Position numbers and translations under genes: made by a program. The notes beneath the pieces were generated by a model. It was not told where the DNA came from, made no database searches, and worked only from the letters and a program-made list of their open reading frames with translations. 64,000 bases of DNA from DATAVB01 sp036267955 (lineage in GTDB: Bacteria; Actinomycetota; Actinomycetes; Mycobacteriales; QHCD01): assembly GCA_036267955.1 (NCBI GenBank), contig DATAVB010000076.1, positions 1-64,000 on the forward strand, in the 5' to 3' direction. Within the stretch, counting starts at the first letter, position 1. Each line of letters begins with the position of its first letter. Positions 1 through 8,049 of this stretch are shown here, piece by piece.

Positions 1-1218
1 GGAGTCCAGCGGTACGTCGGGGTCCGCGAGGCGGGCGGTGTCGACCGGCTTGCCGGACTTGATGATCGCCTGGATCTGGTCCGACACGTCCCAGACATTC
101 GCGTTCAGCCCGGCGATCAGCCGGCCGTCCTTGAGATAGAAAGCGATGAACTCGCGCCCGGCGACGTCGCCGCGGAACACCACCTCGTCGTACCCGTCCG
201 GACCGACGAAGCCGGCGTACTCCAGGCCGAGGTCGTACTGGTCGGAGAAGAAGAACGGCAGCTCGTCGAAGCTGACCGCCTGCCCGGCCATCGACCGGGC
301 CGCGGCTGGGCCCTGGGCCTGCGCGTTGGCCCAGTGCTCGACGTGCACCTGGGTGTTCAGCGTCGGATGGTCATGCTGGGCGACGTCCCCGGCCGCGTAG
401 ATGTCCTCGTCGGAGGTCTGCAGCGACGCGTTGACCAGCACGCCGTTGTCGACGGCCAGCCCGGCCGCCTGGGCCAGCTCGATATTCGGCCGCACGCCGA
501 CTCCGACCACGACCAGGTCGGCCGGGAGCTCAGTGCCGTCGTCCAGGACGACCACCTTCGCCGCGCCGTCGGCCCGGATCTCGGTCACCCCGACGCCGAC
601 CCGCAGGTCCACGCCCTTCTCCCGGTGCAGCTCGGCGAAGATCGTCGCCACCTCACTGCCGAGCACGCCGGCCAGCGGCAGCGGCGCCACCTCGACCAGG
701 GCCACCGACGCGCCCCGGCCCCGGGCGGCCGCGGCCACCTCGAGCCCGATCCAGCCGCCGCCGATGACGACGACCCGGCTCTCGGCGGTGATCGCTTTCG
801 CCAGCGCCTCGGACTCCGGCAGGGTCCGCAGGTAACGCACCCCGTCGAGGTCGGCGCCGGGCACCTTCAGCGGCCGGACCACCGAACCGGTGGCCAGCAG
901 CAGCTTGTCGTAGGTCAGCGTCTCGCCGCCGTCGAGCGTGATCTGGTGCGCGGCGGGGTCGATCGCGGTGACCCGGGTGGACAGGCGCAGCTCGACCGAG
1001 TGCTCGTCGTACCAGGTCGCCTCGTGCACATACGCCTTGCTGGGGTCGAATTCCCCGGTGAGCAGGTCCTTGGACAGTGGCGGCCGTTCGTACGGACGCT
1101 CGGCCTCGGCTCCGATGAGCACCACCCGGCCGGCAAATCCCTCCTCGCGCAGCGTTTCGGCCGCCTTGGCTCCGGCCAGGCTCGCTCCCACGATGATGAA
1201 CGTGCGCTCGTCCGCCAC
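1..1218 (-). CDS. FAD/NAD(P)-dependent ferredoxin-reductase-like oxidoreductase (3' end off window)
   Basis: Flavoprotein expected to move electrons from NAD(P)H through FAD to a small iron-sulfur partner, as in rubredoxin/rhodocoxin reductases. Seen: an N-terminal FAD Rossmann motif GASLAGAKAAETL (residues 11-23), the ERPPLSK element (44-50), a second dinucleotide fold GGGWIG (153-158) and an AGD flavin motif near residue 285. The GTG at 1218 follows a strong GAGGAGGAG ribosome site. 406 codons are present and the frame is open to the left edge, so only a short C-terminal piece should be missing. No ferredoxin or P450 partner lies in the window, so the electron acceptor is unknown. Confidence 0.85.
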   Translation of the reverse strand, partial: MADERTFIIVGASLAGAKAAETLREEGFAGRVVLIGAEAERPYERPPLSKDLLTGEFDPSKAYVHEATWYDEHSVELRLSTRVTAIDPAAHQITLDGGETLTYDKLLLATGSVVRPLKVPGADLDGVRYLRTLPESEALAKAITAESRVVVIGGGWIGLEVAAAARGRGASVALVEVAPLPLAGVLGSEVATIFAELHREKGVDLRVGVGVTEIRADGAAKVVVLDDGTELPADLVVVGVGVRPNIELAQAAGLAVDNGVLVNASLQTSDEDIYAAGDVAQHDHPTLNTQVHVEHWANAQAQGPAAARSMAGQAVSFDELPFFFSDQYDLGLEYAGFVGPDGYDEVVFRGDVAGREFIAFYLKDGRLIAGLNANVWDVSDQIQAIIKSGKPVDTARLADPDVPLDS

Positions 1219-1320
1219 TTTCTCCTCCTCGACTCGACGATGCGATGCGGATCACCCTACGACCTGCGCCGTCGGCGGCACCGCCGGCCGGGCGGCCGAT
1301 CCCGGCGGTACGCCGACCGG

Positions 1321-2454
1321 TCAGCCGCGGCGGACCGGCATATCGATGCCGCGCGGCAGCCGGTCCGGATCCCAGTCCAGCAGGGACAACGCCGTCTGGA
1401 AGGCATAGCGATCGGTCATTCCGCCGACGTAGTGCACGGCGGCCCGCAGCGCCTCGGGGCTGCCCGGATCGGCCGCGGCCGGCTCGGGTAGGGCGTGCGG
1501 CCGGTCGCCGTAGTAGTCGACGAGAGCGCGCAACACGGCCACCACGGCCCGGCCCTGGGCCTGGGACTCCGGGCGGGTGTAAATCCGCCGGTAGTTGAAC
1601 TCCCGCAACGCGGCGAGCGCGGCCGCGATCTCGGCCTTCATCCCGACCGTGCCGGTCTCGGTGATGCAGTCGACCAGGGCCCGGATGAAGGTGGACAGCT
1701 GGTCACCACGGCGCTGACCGCACAGTGCCGTGACCTCGGCCGGAAGGGCATCGGCCACGACGATCCCGGCGTCGATGGCGTCCTCCAGATCGTGTGCGGT
1801 GTAGGCACACCGATCGGCCCAGCTGACCACCTCCCCCTCCACTGTGGACGGAGCCGGTCGGGACCAGGAATGGTTGCGGATCCCGTCCAGAGTCTGGGCG
1901 CAGAGGTTCAATGGCTCCAGGGCGATCCCGCCCCACACCGCATGGTCGTACCCCTCGGCCAGGAACGGGTCGAACGCCTCCTCGCTGGCGTGCCCGCCCG
2001 GCCCGTGGCCGCAGTCGTGGCCGAGTGCGATCGCCTCGGTCAGCGCGACATTGAGCCCGACGGCCCGGGCCACGCTGGTCGCGACCTGGGCCACCTCGAG
2101 CGCGTGGGTGAGCCGGGTCCGCTGGTGGTCGGCCGGATGGACGAAGACCTGGGTCTTCCCGGCCAGCCGGCGAAAGGCGGTGGAATGCAGGATGCGGTCG
2201 CGGTCCCGCTCGAAGCAGGTCCGCTCCGGGTCGGGCTCCTCGGCCCGAGTCCGGTCGCCGGCCCCGACGGCGCGGGTCGCGCCCGCGGCGAGCCAACCGT
2301 CCTCCGCCGCCTCCCGGTCGGCCCGGCCGATCCAGCGCGGCGACCGGAGTTTCAGTGCCGACCCCTCGTGCGCCACGACGACTCCGTCGCGCGGATTGCC
2401 GGCCATGGTGGCTGCCCAGGCCTGCGCGCGGGTCGATGCGTCCGACGGGTCCAT
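1321..2454 (-). CDS. dgt: deoxyguanosinetriphosphate triphosphohydrolase-like HD protein
   Basis: HD-domain triphosphohydrolase of the dGTPase family, which cleaves dNTPs to nucleoside and triphosphate. Seen over 377 residues: RLTHALE (His117), GHDCGHGPGGH (145-155; metal-binding His146-Asp147) and the family start FERDRDRILHSTAFRRL (81-97). The usual PFGH is PGGH here. The frame stays open far upstream but only as the antisense of the neighbouring aminotransferase; ATG 2454 follows a GGGAG-type site and gives a normal N-terminus. It is divergent from the aminotransferase gene with 72 bp between. Its place next to the uppS/glycyl-tRNA synthetase block matches the common actinobacterial order. 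Confidence 0.9.
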   Translation of the reverse strand: MDPSDASTRAQAWAATMAGNPRDGVVVAHEGSALKLRSPRWIGRADREAAEDGWLAAGATRAVGAGDRTRAEEPDPERTCFERDRDRILHSTAFRRLAGKTQVFVHPADHQRTRLTHALEVAQVATSVARAVGLNVALTEAIALGHDCGHGPGGHASEEAFDPFLAEGYDHAVWGGIALEPLNLCAQTLDGIRNHSWSRPAPSTVEGEVVSWADRCAYTAHDLEDAIDAGIVVADALPAEVTALCGQRRGDQLSTFIRALVDCITETGTVGMKAEIAAALAALREFNYRRIYTRPESQAQGRAVVAVLRALVDYYGDRPHALPEPAAADPGSPEALRAAVHYVGGMTDRYAFQTALSLLDWDPDRLPRGIDMPVRRG

Positions 2455-2526
2455 GTCGCCATCTTCTCCCAACCGACCGACAAACCCCGCCCGCGTCAGG
2501 TGTGAACGGGCCGCGCCGAACCAATA

Positions 2527-3672
2527 ATGAGTTACATGGACTTCGACGCCCCGACCCTGGCCGAACTCCGTTCCCGGCGCAGCGCCAAATGGCGCACCTA
2601 TCCCCCCGATGTGCTGCCGGTCTGGGTCGCCGAGACCGATGTACGGCTGGCCGACCCGATCCGGCAGGCGCTGCACGCCGCGATCGACCGCGACGACACC
2701 GGCTATTCGCACCTCGACGAGCTGCGCGAAACCGTCGTCGACTGGCTCGCCGACAAGCAGGGGTGGAAGGTCGGGTTCGACGACGTGCTCGGCGCGCCCG
2801 ATGTCATGGTCGGCATCGCGGAGGTGCTGCGCGCGGTGACCGAACCAGGCGACCCGGTGGTCCTCAACCCGCCGGTCTACCCGCCGTTCTTCGCCACCAT
2901 CAACGCGATCGGCCGGCGGGTCGTCGAGGTGCCGCTGCTGTCGGCGGACGGCGACTGGGCGTTGGACCTGGACGGGCTGCGGGACGCCTTCGCGGCGGGC
3001 GCCCGGACGTACCTGATGTGCAGCCCGCACAACCCGGTGGGTGCGGTCTGGCCGGCCGAGACGCTGGCCGAGGTGGCCCGGCTGGCCGAACGGTACGGCG
3101 TCACCGTCCTGGCCGACGAGATCCATGCACCGCTCACCCTCACCGGCGCGCGCCACACGCCGTACGCCACCGTGCCGGGCGCCGCCGAGCACTGCGTTGT
3201 CCTCACCTCCGCCTCGAAGGCGTGGAATCTGGCCGGGCTGAAATGCGCCGTCGCGGTCACCGCCTCGGAGCGGATGCGGTCGGCGTTGCGGCAGATTCCG
3301 AACGACCTGCACTGGCAGGTCTCGCACCTCGGCTCGATCGCCATGGTGGCCGCGTTGCGGGACGGGCAGCCCTGGCTCGATGAGCTGCTGCCCCACCTCG
3401 ACCGCAACCGCACCCTGCTCGCGGAGCTGCTTGCCAAGGCGCTGCCGGAGGTCGGTTACCAGCCACCGCAGGCGTCCTATCTCGGCTGGCTGGACTGCCG
3501 GGCCCTCGACCTCGGACCGGATCCCGCGGCCGCGTTCCTGGACCGCGGCCGGGTCGCTCTGACCGCCGGCTCCGCGTTCGGCGCGCCGGGCGCCGGTCAC
3601 GTCCGGCTCAACCTCGGCACCACCCGCGAGGTGCTGACCGAGGCCGTCGACAGAATGTCCCGCGTGCGCTGA
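2527..3672 (+). CDS. MalY/PatB-type PLP-dependent aminotransferase / C-S lyase
   Basis: Fold-type I PLP enzyme of the MalY/PatB subgroup, whose members cleave cystathionine or cysteine conjugates by beta-elimination. Seen over 381 residues: an N-terminal substrate segment with VWVAETDV (residues 34-41), a PHNPVG loop, and the Schiff-base lysine in TSASKAWNLAG (Lys231). ATG 2527 has no clear Shine-Dalgarno; ATG 2536 is an alternative nine bases in. It is divergently transcribed from dgt and followed by a GntR-type regulator in the same direction. The family is clear; the true substrate (cystathionine, cysteine conjugate or an amino-transfer pair) is not decided by sequence. Confidence 0.88.
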   Translation: MSYMDFDAPTLAELRSRRSAKWRTYPPDVLPVWVAETDVRLADPIRQALHAAIDRDDTGYSHLDELRETVVDWLADKQGWKVGFDDVLGAPDVMVGIAEVLRAVTEPGDPVVLNPPVYPPFFATINAIGRRVVEVPLLSADGDWALDLDGLRDAFAAGARTYLMCSPHNPVGAVWPAETLAEVARLAERYGVTVLADEIHAPLTLTGARHTPYATVPGAAEHCVVLTSASKAWNLAGLKCAVAVTASERMRSALRQIPNDLHWQVSHLGSIAMVAALRDGQPWLDELLPHLDRNRTLLAELLAKALPEVGYQPPQASYLGWLDCRALDLGPDPAAAFLDRGRVALTAGSAFGAPGAGHVRLNLGTTREVLTEAVDRMSRVR

Positions 3673-3697
3673 CCGGTCGCGCTCGGGCTTGCGGCCA

Positions 3698-3703
3698 TAC
3701 TGT
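3698..3703 (+). promoter_or_regulatory. candidate -10 box for leaderless GntR gene
   Basis: TACTGT (or the overlapping CATACT at 3696) lies 4-6 nt before GTG 3708, and no Shine-Dalgarno is present. The same layout occurs before several other genes in this window. Confidence 0.4.
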
Positions 3704-3707
3704 GGGC

Positions 3708-4463
3708 GTGCCGAGGCCGAAGAACGAACCCGAGATCGCCGTGTCGCTGCCGGCGCAGTTGGCGACCGGCCGTCCCAAGGGCGACCAGGTACGGGAATTG
3801 CTGGTCGGTGTCATCAACGGCCTGACCCCGGGCGCGATGCTGCCCTCGGAGCGGGTCCTGGCCGAGCGACTGCAGATCGCCCGCGGCACCGTCCGGCAGG
3901 AGATCGAGCAGCTGGTCGCCGAGGGCCTGCTTTACCGGCGGCCCGGGCACGGCACGTTCGTCGCCGACGCGAAATTCCTGCAGTCCAGCGCTTTGACGTC
4001 GTTCACCCAGGACATGCGGGCCCGCGGCCTAACCCCGGGGGCCCGGCTGGTGTCGGTCGACCTGACCGGCGCCACGTCACTGCTGGCCGGCCAGCTCGGC
4101 ATTCCGGTGGACACCCCGATCATCCAGATCACCCGGGTACGTACGGCCGGCGGCGTGCCGATCGCACTCGAACGGGCGACCCTGTCGGCGGAACGGTTTC
4201 CCGGGCTGGACAAGGTGGATTGGACCGACCGGTCGCTCTACGACGTGCTGGCGCGGGAGTGGGGGGTACGGCGGATCAGCAGCGAACGCCGGGTCTCCGC
4301 GGTGCTCCCCCGCCGCCACGAGGCGACGCTCCTGCAGATCCCGGCCAACCAGCCGTGTTTCGCCATCGACGGCACGTCCTGGGACGCCGAGGGCACGGTG
4401 GAGGCGGGCCGATCCCTCTACCGGGCCGACCGGTACGACCTGTTCATCCGCGCCACCGGCTGA
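3708..4463 (+). CDS. GntR/HutC-family transcriptional regulator with UTRA ligand domain
   Basis: DNA-binding repressor or activator. The N-terminal winged helix carries LPSERVLAERL and RGTVRQEIEQLVAEGLL followed by GHGTFVA, the typical GntR layout. The C-terminal half is a UTRA effector domain with PIIQITRVR and a Y/F-rich end. Start at GTG 3708 is chosen because a -10-like box sits just upstream; GTG 3702 is possible and adds two residues. It lies 35 bp after the PLP enzyme and converges with the LarA-like gene. Neighbouring carbohydrate genes make a sugar or uronate effector plausible, but that is inference. Confidence 0.85.
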   Translation: MPRPKNEPEIAVSLPAQLATGRPKGDQVRELLVGVINGLTPGAMLPSERVLAERLQIARGTVRQEIEQLVAEGLLYRRPGHGTFVADAKFLQSSALTSFTQDMRARGLTPGARLVSVDLTGATSLLAGQLGIPVDTPIIQITRVRTAGGVPIALERATLSAERFPGLDKVDWTDRSLYDVLAREWGVRRISSERRVSAVLPRRHEATLLQIPANQPCFAIDGTSWDAEGTVEAGRSLYRADRYDLFIRATG

Positions 4464-4477
4464 GCCTGCGCCCGGCT

Positions 4478-5779
4478 TTACGACCACGCCAGCAGCGCGC
4501 CGTCGGCGTCGAACGTCATCGGCCCGGACTCGCCGACGATGGTCAGGTCGTCGGCCGCCTCGACCTCGGCCCGCAGCGACTCCGAAACCAGCAGGCTCAC
4601 GGTGTCCAGCGTGTCGTGCATCCGTACCACCCGGGCGTTCTCCAGGTCGGCCCGGCCGCACATCAGCAGCGCCGCGGCGACGGTGTCCCGGTCGGTCCGG
4701 AACGCCAGTGGCAGCTGGGCCCGCTGCACGCCGCCGATGCCGGACGTGACGGCGTTGACGTACATCGCGTGCAGGTCGATCTTCTCCAGCACCCGGAACG
4801 GGATGAAATCGGCGAGGCCGATGCCGACGGCGTTGCCGTCCGAGGCGGCGCTGATGTCGTGCACGCTGATATTGGTGATATTCGGGCGGTCGAATTCCTC
4901 GGTGCCGCGGATCATCATCCGGCCGATCACATTGGTGTCCAGCCCGGAGCCGGACTTGTCCTTACCCAATTCGTCGACCACCAGCAGATCCAGCTGATCG
5001 AACGGCAATGCTCCCATCAGCCGCTGACTTTCCCGCAGCAGCGCCGTTTCACCGGCCCGGCCGATCTCATTCGCCGGCAGCAGGGCGATCCGGGCGGTGC
5101 GCTCCAACGCATTCTCGATGATCGCCAGGCCGCCGAGGACCTTGCCCGATGCGATGATCCGGTGCGCCACCTCGGGCACCCAGCGGGCCAACCCCCGCGA
5201 GCCGTAACGGTGAATTCCGGCGGCACCACGGTGTTTGCCGAGACCGATCGCGCAGATCTTGGCCAGCCCACTCTCCACCTCGCCGTGGAAATCGGTGTGC
5301 GCCTTGATCCGGTTGACGACCAGAATTCCGTCCGCCTGCGCGGCATTGGCGTCGAGGTGGACGACCGGGCCGTCGGGGCAGCGGTCCAATTCGACGGTGT
5401 CCATGGTGGCACGGATCGGCATCCCCATCGACTCTTCGGTGATGCCGAGATGGGCCAACACTTCGCGCTGTCCCTCGGCGGTCGCCCCGCCGTGGGATCC
5501 CATCGCCGGCACCACGAACGGCTCCGCTCCGGCGTCCCGCAACCATTCGCCGGCCGCCTTCACGACGACCGCGATGTCGTGAATTCCCCTGCTGCCGGCA
5601 GTTATCGCGACCGACATGCCGGGCGTTATCTGGCCGCGCAACGGCTCCAGCTGGCGCTTCGCGGCGCCGGCCGGGTCGTCCTCGGTGACCGGGTCGATGG
5701 CCCGGCGCACCGGGATCAACCGCGGGAACGGCGCGTCGTAGGTCAGCTCACGGACGCTCTCGAAAGGACCCAGACTCAT
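4478..5779 (-). CDS. LarA-like nickel-pincer isomerase homologue (DUF2088/lactate racemase domain)
   Basis: Homologue of lactate racemase LarA, whose relatives racemise or epimerise 2-hydroxy acids with a nickel-pincer nucleotide. The 433-residue protein shows AITAGSRGI (58-66), MGSHGGAT (93-100, His96) and a block resembling the LarA active site: AHTDFHGEVESGLAKI (160-175) with His161 and candidate cofactor lysine Lys174, then GAAGIH ending at His190. The start ATG 5779 follows AAGGGGAG. It lies downstream of a family 8 lyase and a solute-binding protein on the same strand, so a uronate or sugar-acid substrate is plausible. No larB, larC or larE cofactor genes are in the window. The exact reaction is unknown. 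Confidence 0.75.
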   Translation of the reverse strand: MSLGPFESVRELTYDAPFPRLIPVRRAIDPVTEDDPAGAAKRQLEPLRGQITPGMSVAITAGSRGIHDIAVVVKAAGEWLRDAGAEPFVVPAMGSHGGATAEGQREVLAHLGITEESMGMPIRATMDTVELDRCPDGPVVHLDANAAQADGILVVNRIKAHTDFHGEVESGLAKICAIGLGKHRGAAGIHRYGSRGLARWVPEVAHRIIASGKVLGGLAIIENALERTARIALLPANEIGRAGETALLRESQRLMGALPFDQLDLLVVDELGKDKSGSGLDTNVIGRMMIRGTEEFDRPNITNISVHDISAASDGNAVGIGLADFIPFRVLEKIDLHAMYVNAVTSGIGGVQRAQLPLAFRTDRDTVAAALLMCGRADLENARVVRMHDTLDTVSLLVSESLRAEVEAADDLTIVGESGPMTFDADGALLAWS

Positions 5780-5854
5780 GACAGCTCCCCTTCATCGTTT
5801 CCCTGTTCGGCCGCAATTCCACCGCCGGCCCACATTCCACCGCCGACCCAAATT

Positions 5855-5912
5855 CCATGATCATGAGGCAATTTAGCCGCGAATCGCCGACGAATTTTCC
5901 TCATGATCATGG
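5855..5912. repeat. GATC-ended palindrome, family B copy 1
   Basis: An imperfect inverted repeat whose arms begin CCATGATCATGAGG and end CCTCATGATCATGG around a loop AGCCGCGAATCGCCGACG. It lies between the polysaccharide lyase stop and the LarA-like start. A nearly identical copy in opposite orientation, including the loop, is at 51440-51494. Flanking CATGGTCGGG motifs repeat three times to the right (about 5907-5960). Confidence 0.8.
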
Positions 5913-5948
5913 TCGGGCGGCCCCTGGTCATGGTCGGGGGGCGCGTGG

Positions 5949-7964
5949 TCATGGTCGAGCGCCGAGTGGGCCGGTCGGCAACCGGACGATCACCGGCCGC
6001 CCGGCCGCGGCGCCGCCGGGCAGGTCGATCCGCACCGGCGTACCGCAGTCGACGGTCACCGTCAGTGGCGCATTGCGCGGATTTGCCGCGGCCAGGGTCA
6101 TTCCGTCGGCCTCGTCGGTGATCTGCAGCAGCACGGGGGCATCGACGCTGACCCGCAGCCGGGTCGCCACCTCCAGGTGCCCGGGGCGGTAGAACGCGAG
6201 CTGTGCGACGCCGAGCAGATCGTGCCGGACCGCCTGCACCGCAGGGTTGTTGGCGATGATCGAGATCGGCGAGCTGTCGGAATAGGCGGCCGTCTGTTCC
6301 CGGGTCACCCCGGGCACCGTGATGTAGGCGTAGCCGGCGCCGGTCGCGCCGGGGCCATGGTCGATCGCGACGGTGACCAGCTTCCGGCTGAGCGGCTCGG
6401 CGGATTCCGGCCGGCTGATGTCCTGCCAACTGCCGGTGCGGGTCTGCCGTTCCAGCAGCACCGGCCCGGTCGCGGTCGGGAACACGTACCCGATCCGGCC
6501 GTGATGGGCCCAGCGCGGATCCCGCACAGTGGCGGCGCCGAGCACCACCTCGCCGGCGGCGTCGGCGTGGCTGATCTCGCCATCGCCCGCCACCGTCTGG
6601 TTGAGCGTCGTGTGCACCGGGGCCTGCGCCGCGGCGGCCTCGATTCCGGCGCCGAGCGCCACCACCTCGTGGTCGAAGAAGAACCATGCCTTGCGGCCGT
6701 CGGTGATGGCGTCCTTCGCCAGTCGCATCACGGCCATCCCGCGCCGCCCGTCGGAGACGCCGCCAACGAATTCCCGACCGCCCCGCATCACACTGCCGTC
6801 CGGGGCGCGGTGCCAGTCGAGCACCGGAAGTTCGCCGGTACGTTGCTCCGCCGTCAGGCCGGGTAGCCGCCGCCAGTCCCACACCGGATAGAGATCGCGG
6901 TAGTCCTCGCCGGAAATCCAGACCGGGTTGATGCCCTCACCGAGATACCAGCTGCGCAGCGCCTCGCCGTTTCCGGTCTCGGTCGGGGCCGTCCGGGTGG
7001 AACACATCTTCACCGAGCTGGACCAGCCCGCGCCATGATGCGACTGGTAGTCCGACCGCCAGAAATGCCGGTTACCGCGCATGGTGTTGGCGCCGCCGTC
7101 GATGCGGACGGCTAAGGCCTCCAGCTCGTCGGCCCGGCTGCTACCGGCAACGGCCAATTGCCTGGCCGCATCGGACAGCACCCGGGCATCGTCCTGTGTG
7201 GACGGACGGGCGACGACTCGGCCGGCGGCCGCGAAATCGTACGTGGCCCGGCCATGCACCGCCCAGCGCGAACCATCCAGCAGGTAGCCGGTAAGGATAT
7301 CGATCTGCTCAGGCAGGAACCGGAACGCCGTCTCGCGGGCGAGATAGGCCAGCTCGGCCGTGTCGACGGCGAAATCGTGACCGTAGCCGGCGAAATACAG
7401 CAGTGGCCCGTGTTGATGGAAGCTGAAATCCGGCTGGATCCCCTCGTCCATGCTGATGTAGATGGTGGACTTCACCCGATCGAACGCCTCGGTGAGGATC
7501 GCCGCATCGTCCAGCAGCACGCCCCGCCTGATCTGGGCCTGAGCCGCCCAGATCAGGTTCTGCGCCGTCATGTTGTCCCAGACGGCACGAGCCAGCCGCT
7601 CGCCGGCGAGGGCGCGCCGGTCCTCGGCCAGGTACGACCCGATCAGCACCAGGGTGTCGCCGAACGCGATCGGGGTGCCGAGCTGGTTGTGCCACCAGTT
7701 GTCGCTGTGCGGGTCGCGTTCCAGCCAGGCGTCGGTCGCCTGCCGCGCATGGCTCGGGTACGCGCGGGCCAGCCGGCGCATCCGCTCCAGGTGCTCGCGC
7801 GGGGCCCAGTCGGCCGGATCGGTTGCCTCGTAACGGATATCGGGCCAGACGCCGTCGGCCGTCATGGTGGCGAACAGCGCCTCGACGTCACCGCCGGACT
7901 GACGTTCGAGCACCTTCTGCCGAAGGCGGCGCGTCACCGCCTCGACATCATCCGGACCAGCCAT
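5949..7964 (-). CDS. polysaccharide lyase family 8 (hyaluronate/chondroitin/xanthan lyase-like)
   Basis: Beta-eliminating lyase of the PL8 fold: an N-terminal alpha/alpha toroid followed by beta-sandwich domains. The catalytic set can be placed by comparison with the known family: Asn136 (TAQNLIW), His185 (FSFHQHGPLLYF) and Tyr194 (AGYG). NWWHNQLGTP (89-98) is another family element. Length is 671 residues, shorter than typical secreted members, and no signal peptide or membrane segment is visible, so it may act in the cytosol on imported oligosaccharides. ATG 7964 follows GGCGGGAG. It sits 85 bp after a solute-binding lipoprotein gene. Substrate (hyaluronan, chondroitin, xanthan) is not resolved. 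Confidence 0.85.
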   Translation of the reverse strand: MAGPDDVEAVTRRLRQKVLERQSGGDVEALFATMTADGVWPDIRYEATDPADWAPREHLERMRRLARAYPSHARQATDAWLERDPHSDNWWHNQLGTPIAFGDTLVLIGSYLAEDRRALAGERLARAVWDNMTAQNLIWAAQAQIRRGVLLDDAAILTEAFDRVKSTIYISMDEGIQPDFSFHQHGPLLYFAGYGHDFAVDTAELAYLARETAFRFLPEQIDILTGYLLDGSRWAVHGRATYDFAAAGRVVARPSTQDDARVLSDAARQLAVAGSSRADELEALAVRIDGGANTMRGNRHFWRSDYQSHHGAGWSSSVKMCSTRTAPTETGNGEALRSWYLGEGINPVWISGEDYRDLYPVWDWRRLPGLTAEQRTGELPVLDWHRAPDGSVMRGGREFVGGVSDGRRGMAVMRLAKDAITDGRKAWFFFDHEVVALGAGIEAAAAQAPVHTTLNQTVAGDGEISHADAAGEVVLGAATVRDPRWAHHGRIGYVFPTATGPVLLERQTRTGSWQDISRPESAEPLSRKLVTVAIDHGPGATGAGYAYITVPGVTREQTAAYSDSSPISIIANNPAVQAVRHDLLGVAQLAFYRPGHLEVATRLRVSVDAPVLLQITDEADGMTLAAANPRNAPLTVTVDCGTPVRIDLPGGAAAGRPVIVRLPTGPLGARP

Positions 7965-8049
7965 CCCACTCCCGCCTCGTCAGCAATCGACCCTAGTCGC
8001 CTGCTCACTGAGACTGGAAGGGCGGCCACGGCCGGTTACGGCCGTGCGG

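Noticed and set aside
2455..3600. Upstream in-frame extension of dgt to 3600
   Set aside because: The extra sequence is antisense to the PLP enzyme gene; ATG 2454 gives the normal family N-terminus.
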